DNA of 40,960 bases from Galbibacter kalidii (GTDB lineage: Bacteria > Bacteroidota > Bacteroidia > Flavobacteriales > Flavobacteriaceae): the NCBI RefSeq assembly GCF_026241135.1, contig NZ_JAPFGA010000026.1:1-40960 (forward strand). Reading direction: 5' to 3'. The notes under the pieces are model-generated. The model was not told the DNA's origin, ran no database searches, and saw only the letters and a list, made by a program, of their open reading frames with translations. Both the position numbers and the translations under genes were made by a program. Positions 33,498 to 40,960 of this stretch are shown here, piece by piece. Each line of letters begins with the position of its first letter. Position 1 is the first letter of the stretch.

Positions 33498-36400
33498 TTT
33501 TAAAGGGATAGAAAGTACCACTTTAGTACCTAAGGGATCTTTGCCTTCTTTTAAATCATGTGTTGTTACCGATATTTTTTTTCCGTTAATTATGTTGTAC
33601 ATGCTGATCCGTTCATTCATAATCAAAGTAGCCCGTGATTTATGGTTACGTCTTCTTGATTTTTTCATTCGCTCTGAAGCGGCTCTTCCAATCCCATTAT
33701 CAATAACAGTCACTATTAGTTTCTGGTCTTTTTTCACAAAACTTACCCTTAATTCCCGATTTTCCTTTTTAGGAGCTAATCCATGTAAAATGGCATTTTC
33801 AACTATGGGCTGAAAAAGCATGCTGGGAATCCTTATCTTTCCTATATCTAGCTCTGAACTTACATCGAAAAAAACCGTAAGATCTCCTCTGAGTTTTAGT
33901 TTCTCAAAATCAATATAAGCTTTTAAATAGTTGATCTCTTCCTTCAGGGAAATAGTGTCCATATCTCCCATTTCCATGGTAAGCCGTACCAAATTTGAAA
34001 ATGCACCAAAAAACTTGTTTGCTTCGAATTCTGATTTTAAAAACAAAACACTTTGTAAACTGTTAACCGCATTAAAAATAAAATGCGGGTTCATAAGGGC
34101 CCTGAACGTTTTGGCTTCCAAATAAGTAATGCGTGTCTTATGCTCTATTTGAACTTTTAAATGTTCCTTCTTCCTATGCAACCAAAACAACATTCCTGCC
34201 AATATTGCTATGGTAAAAGAAAATATAAACCATATCTTTTTATAAAAAACTTCCTCGACGTGTATCGTATACGCAAGTGTATTGGTAGTTTGCCCTGTAC
34301 TTGAAAAACCCCTTACTTCGAGGGTATAATTGTCCGGAGACAGTCCCCTGAGTTGAACCGTATTATAATTCCCTAGGCTAATCCAATCGTTATCGGTTTC
34401 CTTAATCCTGTATTGATATACGTTTTTTTCCGTATTGAATATATCATTAATAGCAAAGCTCAAAGCCAGATGGTTGTTATTATATGGAATTTTAAAGGTT
34501 GAAATATCCCCAAGCCCATAGAGATTCAATATATCCTCCCCATCGCGTTTTGAAAACATTTTATAGCTGGTCAAGTACAGCTTGTTTTGCCTGTTATTTC
34601 CAAAAAAATCATTCGGATCAAATCGAACCAATCCGTTTAATCCCCCAAAATAAAAATGATGGTCACTTGACTCAAAAACCGATCTTGTATTAAACTCATT
34701 ATGGGGAATCCCATTCTCAACATAAAAACCTTGAATTGTATCGCTCTTTTTGTTTAACCTGACCAAACCGTCAAAAGTCCCAAACCACAAATAATCCCCA
34801 CTTTCCAATATTCCGGTAATATTCCCATTTTTTAACTGATCCTGTTCCCTATAGGCAACGGTTTGCAATGTTTTGGGGTTTATCCTTTGCAAGCCTTTTT
34901 CGGTCCCTATCCAGATATTTTTCTTATCATCTTCATAGAAACACCGTATCGTATTATCGATCAGCGATAAAGACTCGGTATCTGTATCGAAATGATCGAC
35001 TTCATCAGTATGCAAATTCTTTCTATAAAGCCCCAAATGAGTCCCCATCCCTAACCAGAGGTACTTTTTATCCCTGTCAATGTGGATTTCAAAAATATGT
35101 TTTCCCGTAATATCAAAACGATCATTAAGCTTTGCTGCATTTCTAAATCGGGATGTGTTTATATCAAATTCAATTAACCCGAAATTCCCCCCTAAGAGCA
35201 GTTTATTGCTTTCTATAGTTTCTTCTATATCAAAAACTGTAGGATTGGGCACCAGCAGATTCTCAGGAATAGCAATCTCAACAAAGGTCTGGGTTTTTAA
35301 ATTCAATTTATAAAGCGAAGAGAAAAAACCATAGGCCCACAAAACATCATCACTTTCTTTATAAAAATTGTAGAGTAAATCTACTGGGAGTGGTGTCCCG
35401 TTTAAGGCTTCATTCTCAAAATCAATTTTGACAAAATCATCTTCCCTGCCTTCCTGTTTATAAAATCCATCATTGGTAAAAATATAAAGCTCTCCTTGTC
35501 CAGTTTCCATCAATCCCCTACAACTGATGGGTATTTCCGGGTTTTCGTCACTCTCCCCTCCGGTTATAGATTCTTTATATAAAAACTTGGTAAACTTGGC
35601 ATCCTTATAATGTACTTTATATATCCCATCTGTATGTACCCATAAATACCCTCCGGGACTTATAGTAAAATTTGTTATCTTGTTATTAAATGTAATTTCC
35701 TTTTCTTCCTTCAAATGAATCTTCCCCAAAACATTCCTAAACACATATGTTTTCACAAAATTCATTTCCGAAGTAACCAGGTCTACATCCCCATTGGACG
35801 GATGTCCGTCTTCATGTCTATACAACAAACTTTGTCCTTTAAGGGGCACCTCAATGATTTGTCGGTTTATCTCAGGTAAATACATATAACAATACGGCTC
35901 CCCTTCATAATAATAATACCCTGTACTGTCCCTATCAAAAAACGCTCCGTTATACGACAACAGGGTCTCTTTTCCATTTAATCCGGATTCCGCTTCTTTG
36001 TAATCAACTAAGGTACTTTCACCATTGGCAAACACCATCCATTTACTGCCCCTTTTTAGGATCAAAGAGCCGTCTTCCAGAATTTCTTCAATGATAATTT
36101 TCTCGCTCCGACCATTTATCTTCGAATCGTTTTTCTTGTCTATGCTATATCGTTTTTTTAACCCTTCGCTGTAGTGATATATTAAATTTGTATTGGTTCC
36201 AACCCACATATCCCCATGTTGTCCCTCTTTTAACGAGACAAATGCTATATCCTTTTCTGTATTTGAATCGGTTTTAATTAACCAAAAAGAATTTCCAGAA
36301 GTCAAATTTTGGAAATACACCCCTTCAGAAGTAGCTACCCATAAATTCCCGGCTGTTGACTTAACAATATCATGAACAAAAAAAACGTCCCTGTTATCCC

Positions 36401-36653
36401 CGAGTTTTAATGGGTAAAACAAACTCTCACTTCCCATATATTTAACAACCCCGTTAAAGGTGGAATACCACAAAAACCCATCGCCATCAATAAATAGTTT
36501 TTTCTTCAGGGTGCTGCTATACCCATTGTTGTTTACCGGAATAGGTTTTATTTCAATATTCTGCGAAATACTCTCTCGAATCGGAAAGAAAAAGCAAAAT
36601 AAAGTTAGAAGCAGTGTCAGTCGCCCGCATTTATAGAAGTCAGATGCCTTCAT
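33468..36653 (-). CDS. Propeller-type sensor histidine kinase (LytS-like)
   Basis: The 1061-aa membrane sensor kinase has a signal peptide, then a long periplasmic region with two-component-regulator propeller repeats (about residues 45-735; recurring WVATSEGVY-, LWVHTDGIY-, IWIGTEKGLQRI-like blades), a Y_Y_Y domain (about 745-810), one transmembrane helix (about 815-835), and a LytS/YehU-type kinase: phospho-acceptor H857 in MNPHFIFN, ATP-binding ENAILHG near 952 and DNGIG near 985. No receiver or AraC domain is fused, so it needs a separate regulator. The intact LytTR regulator at 15495-16259, now 17 kb away, carries the matching kinase 3' end just upstream and is the best partner candidate. 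Confidence 0.9.
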   Translation of the reverse strand: MKASDFYKCGRLTLLLTLFCFFFPIRESISQNIEIKPIPVNNNGYSSTLKKKLFIDGDGFLWYSTFNGVVKYMGSESLFYPLKLGDNRDVFFVHDIVKSTAGNLWVATSEGVYFQNLTSGNSFWLIKTDSNTEKDIAFVSLKEGQHGDMWVGTNTNLIYHYSEGLKKRYSIDKKNDSKINGRSEKIIIEEILEDGSLILKRGSKWMVFANGESTLVDYKEAESGLNGKETLLSYNGAFFDRDSTGYYYYEGEPYCYMYLPEINRQIIEVPLKGQSLLYRHEDGHPSNGDVDLVTSEMNFVKTYVFRNVLGKIHLKEEKEITFNNKITNFTISPGGYLWVHTDGIYKVHYKDAKFTKFLYKESITGGESDENPEIPISCRGLMETGQGELYIFTNDGFYKQEGREDDFVKIDFENEALNGTPLPVDLLYNFYKESDDVLWAYGFFSSLYKLNLKTQTFVEIAIPENLLVPNPTVFDIEETIESNKLLLGGNFGLIEFDINTSRFRNAAKLNDRFDITGKHIFEIHIDRDKKYLWLGMGTHLGLYRKNLHTDEVDHFDTDTESLSLIDNTIRCFYEDDKKNIWIGTEKGLQRINPKTLQTVAYREQDQLKNGNITGILESGDYLWFGTFDGLVRLNKKSDTIQGFYVENGIPHNEFNTRSVFESSDHHFYFGGLNGLVRFDPNDFFGNNRQNKLYLTSYKMFSKRDGEDILNLYGLGDISTFKIPYNNNHLALSFAINDIFNTEKNVYQYRIKETDNDWISLGNYNTVQLRGLSPDNYTLEVRGFSSTGQTTNTLAYTIHVEEVFYKKIWFIFSFTIAILAGMLFWLHRKKEHLKVQIEHKTRITYLEAKTFRALMNPHFIFNAVNSLQSVLFLKSEFEANKFFGAFSNLVRLTMEMGDMDTISLKEEINYLKAYIDFEKLKLRGDLTVFFDVSSELDIGKIRIPSMLFQPIVENAILHGLAPKKENRELRVSFVKKDQKLIVTVIDNGIGRAASERMKKSRRRNHKSRATLIMNERISMYNIINGKKISVTTHDLKEGKDPLGTKVVLSIPLKLKRNFIDRK

Positions 36654-36801
36654 ATCTTCCCATTATTATTTATCGGTGAGTTTTCATCACATAATCCAAA
36701 CCCAAAATTGGATGTTGGACTTTATCCCTATAGTCCTTTAAAAGGCATTATATGAAAATATCAATTTCATTACTATCCCGCAAACAATTTTAAACAAATC
36801 A

Positions 36802-37167
36802 CTACTTGTTAATTATGATATACGATTTATTTACTACATCAAAATAATTCTTAAAATCCCAAAGAATTTCAAATTTATGTTTGGTCAAGTCAACCGGGAT
36901 CACTCCATCTATATGCTTTGCTTTGTTATAAACTTCTCTTTCGAAAGAGCAAAGCAACAGCGGTAATTTCTTATCGTATACCTTAAAAAGGTCTATCAAT
37001 TCAACACATGAATAAACGACATATATAATCATACTATATTCCTCAAAGACATAATCCCTATCAAAGTTTTTGTTTACTACAAAAACATATTCATCTGAGA
37101 ATTCAGCGCTCAACAGCCTGGAAAAACAACCTTTTGAATCATATATCAATACTTTACTTAATTCCAT
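36802..37167 (-). CDS. Degenerate receiver-like protein, 121 aa
   Basis: Small soluble protein with the strand/helix pattern of a CheY-like receiver: first strand KVLIYDSKG, third strand MIIYVVYS, fourth strand LPLLLCSF and a final IPVDLTKHK region. The residues needed for phosphorylation are missing: the acidic pair is reduced to DS and the strand-3 aspartate is replaced by a hydrophobic/Tyr-Ser stretch. It is a paralog of the 161-aa product at 37603-38088, sharing the IYDS.G.FS.LL..EFS..YVF, CSFE..Y and VDLT.H blocks. It is encoded just upstream of the sensor kinase and is probably a phosphorylation-independent partner or signalling adaptor of the T9SS/adhesin locus. It has no recognised family name. 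Confidence 0.65.
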   Translation of the reverse strand: MELSKVLIYDSKGCFSRLLSAEFSDEYVFVVNKNFDRDYVFEEYSMIIYVVYSCVELIDLFKVYDKKLPLLLCSFEREVYNKAKHIDGVIPVDLTKHKFEILWDFKNYFDVVNKSYIIINK

Positions 37168-37264
37168 AATATCCCATCCTATTTCAATACATACAAAAAC
37201 ATAAATTCCCTTCTTTATCTATCAGTTAGCCATCATATTGTCCCTCTGTTCAACTTCAATTCCA

Positions 37265-37445
37265 CTATATTACATAAGAGTCAAAAGTGGCTGTATTCGG
37301 GATTTTACCCGAATCTATCATATTTCTTCTTTTGTCCCACCATCCGTCCCGCAATAAGACTTTTTTAATATTGAACTTTGCATTTAGCTCTTCTGCAGTC
37401 AAAACTATATGTTCCCTGACCGGGGGACATAATTGGTCACCTGAT
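37265..37445 (-). pseudogene. Possible gene fragment without start codon
   Basis: Between the two receiver-like genes the minus strand is open for about 59 codons with protein-like content (GDQLCPPVREHIVLTAEEL, then FNIKKVLLRDGWWDKRRN, then GKIPNTATFDSYVI and a stop at 37265). A stop precedes it in frame and there is no ATG, so it may be the C-terminal remnant of a lost gene. The family was not recognised. The rest of the 37168-37602 gap shows nothing else. Confidence 0.3.
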
Positions 37446-37602
37446 AGCTATGTGTCAGATCAGCATATGTTCATTGACTATTGATGCCTTTATTGATCCT
37501 AAAATGTGGACTAATTAGTAAAATTCGATTGATATGTTTTTCATTCTACATTCAAATTGCGGTCAATACTTGTCCTTCCACCCCCCTTTACATTTTCAAG
37601 CA

Positions 37603-38088
37603 TTACATTTTAAGCCCATCAGTTTTTTCAATTGACATTATATTAAAATACCATTCAAGTTCTTTAAGCACTTCAAGCCTATGCCTTGTAAGATCAACAG
37701 TAATCAGCCCATGGATGTTTTTTGTTTCTTTATAAATCCTTTTCTCAAAGGAACAAAGAAAAATGGGGAAACTTCTTTCATAAATTTTTAAGAAATCCAG
37801 AAGATCCCCATTTGAATAAACAACAAACACAACCAGTGTGTAATCTTCAGACTCTTCTTTAAACTTTTCAAAAGTATTGTTAGTGTAAACCTCAAAAACA
37901 TATTTTTCAGAAAATTCCTGTGTTAACAAGTTGGAAAAACGCCCCTGACTATCATAAATCAATGCTTTATTGAATTTTCTTGTCTCTTCTTCCTCATCAA
38001 CTTTTATTTCAATTTCCTCATCTTTTAACTTTTTTATATCCGTCAGTACCTGCAACCATATTTTTTTTAAAATCTCTTTCAAATCCAC
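37603..38088 (-). CDS. Degenerate receiver-like protein, 161 aa
   Basis: Longer paralog of the 121-aa product. It has a basic/acidic N-terminal helix (about residues 1-40) followed by a receiver-like fold: KALIYDSQGRFSNLL (41-55), YTLVVFVVYSNGDLLDFLK (83-101), FPIFLCSFEKR (107-117) and HGLITVDLTRHRLEVLKEL. As in its relative, no aspartate occupies the end of strand 3, so phosphorylation is unlikely. It is encoded between the OmpA/PorP genes and the sensor kinase, all on one strand. It may be a pseudo-receiver that binds the kinase or the T9SS-associated envelope proteins from the cytoplasm; this is inferred from fold pattern and position only. Confidence 0.65.
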   Translation of the reverse strand: MDLKEILKKIWLQVLTDIKKLKDEEIEIKVDEEEETRKFNKALIYDSQGRFSNLLTQEFSEKYVFEVYTNNTFEKFKEESEDYTLVVFVVYSNGDLLDFLKIYERSFPIFLCSFEKRIYKETKNIHGLITVDLTRHRLEVLKELEWYFNIMSIEKTDGLKM

Positions 38089-38163
38089 ATCTTTTTAAAA
38101 AGCTTTTACACCTATTGCCGAACATCATCCGGCTATCATTTGTTCAACAATCTGAAAACTTTT

Positions 38164-39822
38164 TTATTCCTCTGTACTTTTTCTTATAACTTCAGGGTTT
38201 TTAACAACAAACTCTGTCCGCCTGTTTAGCTGATGTTCTGCTTCAGAACACCGGACGCCGTTCCCGCAGCTGTTTACCAAATGGGTTTCTCCATATCCGC
38301 TGCCACTTATACGGGAAGAGCTAATTCCACGTTCGATCAACCAATTTTTTGTTGATGTTGCACGTCTTTCGGATAATTTCATATTGTAACCGTCATTCGC
38401 CCTACTATCAGTATGGGCAGCTACTTCTATTTCTATTTCCGGATACTTTTTCATAATCCGTATTACTTTTTCCAATTCAACAGCAGCATCCGGCCTGATA
38501 TCGGATTTATCAAGGTTAAAATAGATCGGGTTCAGGTTGTCCACCATCAGGTAATCCCCATAACCCCTTACAAAATCTTCTGGTTTGAGCGACAATTCCA
38601 GATTCAGACTTGCAAGATTTACGCCTCCGGGCACACGGGTATTCAGATTTTTGAAGGTATCACTGTCATCATGGTAATTCTGTTTCGATGCCACTACCCT
38701 AAATGTTTCATCACCACAAGGCAGCCTTAAGGCATACTTTGCAAAATCATTCGCCCGGGTTGACTCTATCATATTCCCGCTCCCGTCATATACAGTCACC
38801 AGGGCTCCGGGTAACAAGGCTCCCGTTCCTTCTTCCCTAACGATCCCATCAAATACATTCACACATGCTGCTTCCATGTTAATATTATCTTTAAAGCCAT
38901 CGTAAAACTCAAAATAATAGATGTCATCGACATTCCTTCTGTGTCTGTCTGAAGAAAAATACCCCCAGTCTTCTCCGGGTTTCATAACAATACAAAAGTC
39001 ATCATCAGCACTATTTACGGGCTCCCCCACATTTGTTACCAATCCAACAGCCTGATCGCCTTCCAATTTAGACACATAGATATCCAGACCTCCTTTGCCA
39101 TCAGAAAAGCCTTCAGAAGAGAAATACAAAAAGTTATCTTCGTCTACAAAAGGAAACATCTCTCTTTTAGGTGTATTGACTTCCGGCCCCAGGTTTTTAG
39201 GCTGTCCGTATGTCCCGTCTTCTTTGATGTTCACAACAAAAATGTCAGTTTCCCCATAAGTACCCGGCATATCGGATGTAAAATACAATTTGTCCTCTGC
39301 AATGTTCAATGCAGGATGTCCTGTTTGGTAATCATCACTATTAAAGGGCATAGGTTCTATGTCCACCCACTCCCCGTTTTGACCTACCCTTGCCTTGTAC
39401 ATTTGAATCAAATTATACCCCGTAGAGTCCTTGTGGTACTTATTGCGCAAGTAATTGTTTCTTGAGAAATACACTGTTGAAGAGTCTCTTGTAAAAACAG
39501 CGTTGGATTCATGATATTTTGTATTGATAAACCTTCCCCCGAATTTCTTCACATTCTGTATATCTTTGTCTGGGGCTATTTCCCCGATATAAAGATCCAG
39601 ATACGGCTGTCCGTTCCCTCTCCATATTTTTGTCCTGTCTCCCTTCCATTTACGTGAAGAAGCAAACACTACTGCATTGTTGCCTTTAAATGACACTCCA
39701 AAATCCGACTGTCTTGAATTTACCGACAATTTTTTAATTGTGTGCTCCTCTTGCTCTTGCGCAATTAAAGGATGGCACATCAAAATAAATAAGAGGAAAA
39801 CAATAATACCTTTTCTTTCCAT
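38164..39822 (-). CDS. OmpA-family protein with PD40 propeller repeats
   Basis: The 552-aa exported protein begins with a signal peptide (IIVFLLFILMCHPLIAQ). It has PD40/WD40-like beta-propeller repeats (about residues 35-310; FASSRKWKG, VYFSRNNYLR, LYFTSDMPGTYGETDIFVV, YFSSEGFSDGKGGLDIYV), a carboxypeptidase-regulatory-like domain (about 320-400; VFDGIVREEGTGALLPGA), and a C-terminal OmpA peptidoglycan-binding domain (about 431-540; FNLDKSDIRPDAA, AHTDSRANDGYN, LSERRATSTKNWL). The same domain order minus TPRs occurs in PorE-like proteins that link T9SS machinery to the cell wall. It lies 29 bp from the PorP/SprF gene and is probably its operon partner. Confidence 0.9.
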   Translation of the reverse strand: MERKGIIVFLLFILMCHPLIAQEQEEHTIKKLSVNSRQSDFGVSFKGNNAVVFASSRKWKGDRTKIWRGNGQPYLDLYIGEIAPDKDIQNVKKFGGRFINTKYHESNAVFTRDSSTVYFSRNNYLRNKYHKDSTGYNLIQMYKARVGQNGEWVDIEPMPFNSDDYQTGHPALNIAEDKLYFTSDMPGTYGETDIFVVNIKEDGTYGQPKNLGPEVNTPKREMFPFVDEDNFLYFSSEGFSDGKGGLDIYVSKLEGDQAVGLVTNVGEPVNSADDDFCIVMKPGEDWGYFSSDRHRRNVDDIYYFEFYDGFKDNINMEAACVNVFDGIVREEGTGALLPGALVTVYDGSGNMIESTRANDFAKYALRLPCGDETFRVVASKQNYHDDSDTFKNLNTRVPGGVNLASLNLELSLKPEDFVRGYGDYLMVDNLNPIYFNLDKSDIRPDAAVELEKVIRIMKKYPEIEIEVAAHTDSRANDGYNMKLSERRATSTKNWLIERGISSSRISGSGYGETHLVNSCGNGVRCSEAEHQLNRRTEFVVKNPEVIRKSTEE

Positions 39823-39851
39823 TTTATCTTTATTTTAAGTTGATTTATAAA

Positions 39852-40772
39852 TTAGAAGAATCGCGGACTCTTGATCCTCGATCTGTTAAACGTGTAGGAA
39901 AGCATGACCTCATGAGATCCCGCGTTATAATTTCCTATACCCGACAAGGTGTGATCATAGGCATATCCAATCCTGAAATCAGGGGTGACATTAAAGCCAA
40001 CCACACTACTAAGGGAATCTTCAAACCTGAAGGATACCCCTACTTCAAATTTCTGGTTTATCCATAAATTTGCCGACAGGTCAACAGAGACTGGGGCACC
40101 AATAGCAGCCTTGACCATTGTTGAAGGCTTAAACTGTAAATGATCTGAAAGGTCGAACACAAATCCTGAAGTCAAAAAAAGGTGACTGATTTCAGCGGCT
40201 GTTGACACTGCTTCCCCGGATTTCTCCAAGTGCCTTGTCTCCAACATATTGGGAATTGCGAAGCCCAAATAAAACTTATTGGTAAAATAAAAAGCTCCCG
40301 CTCCAAAGTTCGGTGATAATGTATGAACCGGTTCATTCAACGGATCCGACTCCTCATTGGGATTCAATAGTTCCACATCCAAAAAGGTTATTCCCCCCTT
40401 TAGTCCCAATGCAAGCCTTGAGCTTTCCGACAGTTTCAATGTATAGGAAAAGTCCGCATATATATTATTTTCAAGTACAGGACCAATCTCATCATGGATC
40501 ACAGAAAGCCCTAACCCCACATTCCTCCCCACAGGTGAACTAAGGGAAAACGTAGCTGTTTGCGGAGCCCCTTCAACACCCACCCATTGCGACCGGGCCA
40601 AAAGACTTACGTTCAATGCTTCTTTAGTAGCAATATAAGCAGGGTTGATAATTCCCATATTATAGGTATATTGAGTATAATGGGGATCCTGCTGTCCATA
40701 CAAACTATTGTGCTTATATATAAGCATTAACAATAGCAGTAAAACTATTCTTTTGTAATTATCTCTTATCAT
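39852..40772 (-). CDS. PorP/SprF-family outer-membrane protein (T9SS-associated)
   Basis: The 306-aa protein has a signal peptide (IVLLLLLMLIYKHNSLYGQ) followed by the family hallmark QDPHYTQYTYNMGIINPAY, then an amphipathic beta-barrel (SPVGRNVGLGLSVIHDEIG, ALGLKGGITFLDVELLNP, GAGAFYFTNKFYLGFAIPNM, the C-terminal GYAYDHTLSGIGNYNAGSHE). PorP/SprF proteins sit in the outer membrane and pair with specific T9SS type B substrates, usually the large gene immediately upstream; here that gene's end is at 40842, 69 bp away. The family interacts with OmpA/PorE-like proteins such as the next gene product. Confidence 0.93.
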   Translation of the reverse strand: MIRDNYKRIVLLLLLMLIYKHNSLYGQQDPHYTQYTYNMGIINPAYIATKEALNVSLLARSQWVGVEGAPQTATFSLSSPVGRNVGLGLSVIHDEIGPVLENNIYADFSYTLKLSESSRLALGLKGGITFLDVELLNPNEESDPLNEPVHTLSPNFGAGAFYFTNKFYLGFAIPNMLETRHLEKSGEAVSTAAEISHLFLTSGFVFDLSDHLQFKPSTMVKAAIGAPVSVDLSANLWINQKFEVGVSFRFEDSLSSVVGFNVTPDFRIGYAYDHTLSGIGNYNAGSHEVMLSYTFNRSRIKSPRFF

Positions 40773-40841
40773 CTTTACTTCGTGTTAGTTAAAAGACCTA
40801 GACCGTATTGATAGCCCTGATCGATTCAAATTATTTAACAT

Positions 40842-40960
40842 TTATTTCCTCAGGTAGACCCATCCCGTCTTGGGGGCCTTGGTGCCGTCCCTGTCGTAGC
40901 GCACCACGTAATAGTAGGTCCCGGTGGGCAACAGCTCCCCGTCCCGGTAGTTCATCCGCC
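40842..40960 (-). CDS. C-terminus of a T9SS type B-sorted secreted protein (partial)
   Basis: Only the last 39 codons are in the window. The translated end ([20 protein letters not shown], then TGWVYLRK and a stop) matches the end of the gliding-motility-associated/type B C-terminal sorting domain, whose typical form is DG..LPSGTYYYV...G....GW.YL.R. Such proteins are large adhesins exported by T9SS and matched to the adjacent PorP/SprF. The segment is strikingly GC-rich: 65 of the last 100 bases are G or C by hand count, against about 37% in a nearby PorP line. The gene continues beyond the right edge. Confidence 0.8.
   Translation of the reverse strand, partial: RMNYRDGELLPTGTYYYVVRYDRDGTKAPKTGWVYLRK

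Noticed and set aside
1-40960. CRISPR arrays, tRNA, rRNA or riboswitches
   Set aside because: No regularly spaced repeats, cloverleaf-like sequences or rRNA-like conserved stretches were seen on either strand.

Overview
The window looks like chromosomal DNA of a Flavobacteriia-type Bacteroidetes. Evidence: AT-rich sequence, a TonB receptor/SusD pair driven by an ECF sigma and FecR anti-sigma pair, PorP/SprF and OmpA proteins of the type IX secretion (T9SS)/gliding world, LytTR regulators, GldA/F/G-like ABC genes, and almost no Shine-Dalgarno sequences. No rRNA, tRNA, CRISPR array, transposase or integrase was recognised.

Region 1 (1-3,390): a TPR/AraC-type membrane regulator, then debris. 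The debris is a LytTR-type response regulator cut off after its receiver domain, joined tail to tail with the N-terminus of a secreted surface protein that also carries a frameshift in its signal peptide, and a decayed DUF6922-like fragment.

Region 2 (3,391-13,459, minus strand): eight closely packed genes in one orientation. In transcription order they encode a YD/RHS-like repeat protein, an 859-aa TPR protein, a DUF1266 protein, a protein of four ~105-aa repeats, a second TPR protein, two tandem 382-aa paralogs of unknown family, and a small membrane protein. Most have no recognisable function. The layout suggests a multi-protein accessory module, possibly related to immunity or inter-bacterial competition, but that is inference.

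Region 3 (13,946-16,565 and 33,441-40,960, minus strand): in transcription order, the end of a large T9SS type B secreted protein, PorP/SprF, an OmpA/PD40 protein, two degenerate-receiver proteins, a propeller-type hybrid sensor kinase of the LytS kind, a LytTR response regulator, and an adhesin-like N-terminal domain joined to a SPOR domain. It reads as one surface-adhesin/T9SS locus with its own two-component system.

Region 4 (16,566-33,440, plus strand) sits inside region 3, exactly between the kinase and its likely partner regulator. It carries ECF sigma, FecR, SusC, SusD, a GldA-like ATPase, a GldF-GldG fusion, two short MutS-like ATPases and a secreted M16 metallopeptidase. It is flanked by a direct repeat: 57 bp identical, then about 250 bp of diverged copy of the kinase 3' end. 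This suggests that a complete uptake/processing module was inserted into a two-component operon and split it. This split, the MutS-containing uptake cluster and the eight-gene operon are the main points of interest.
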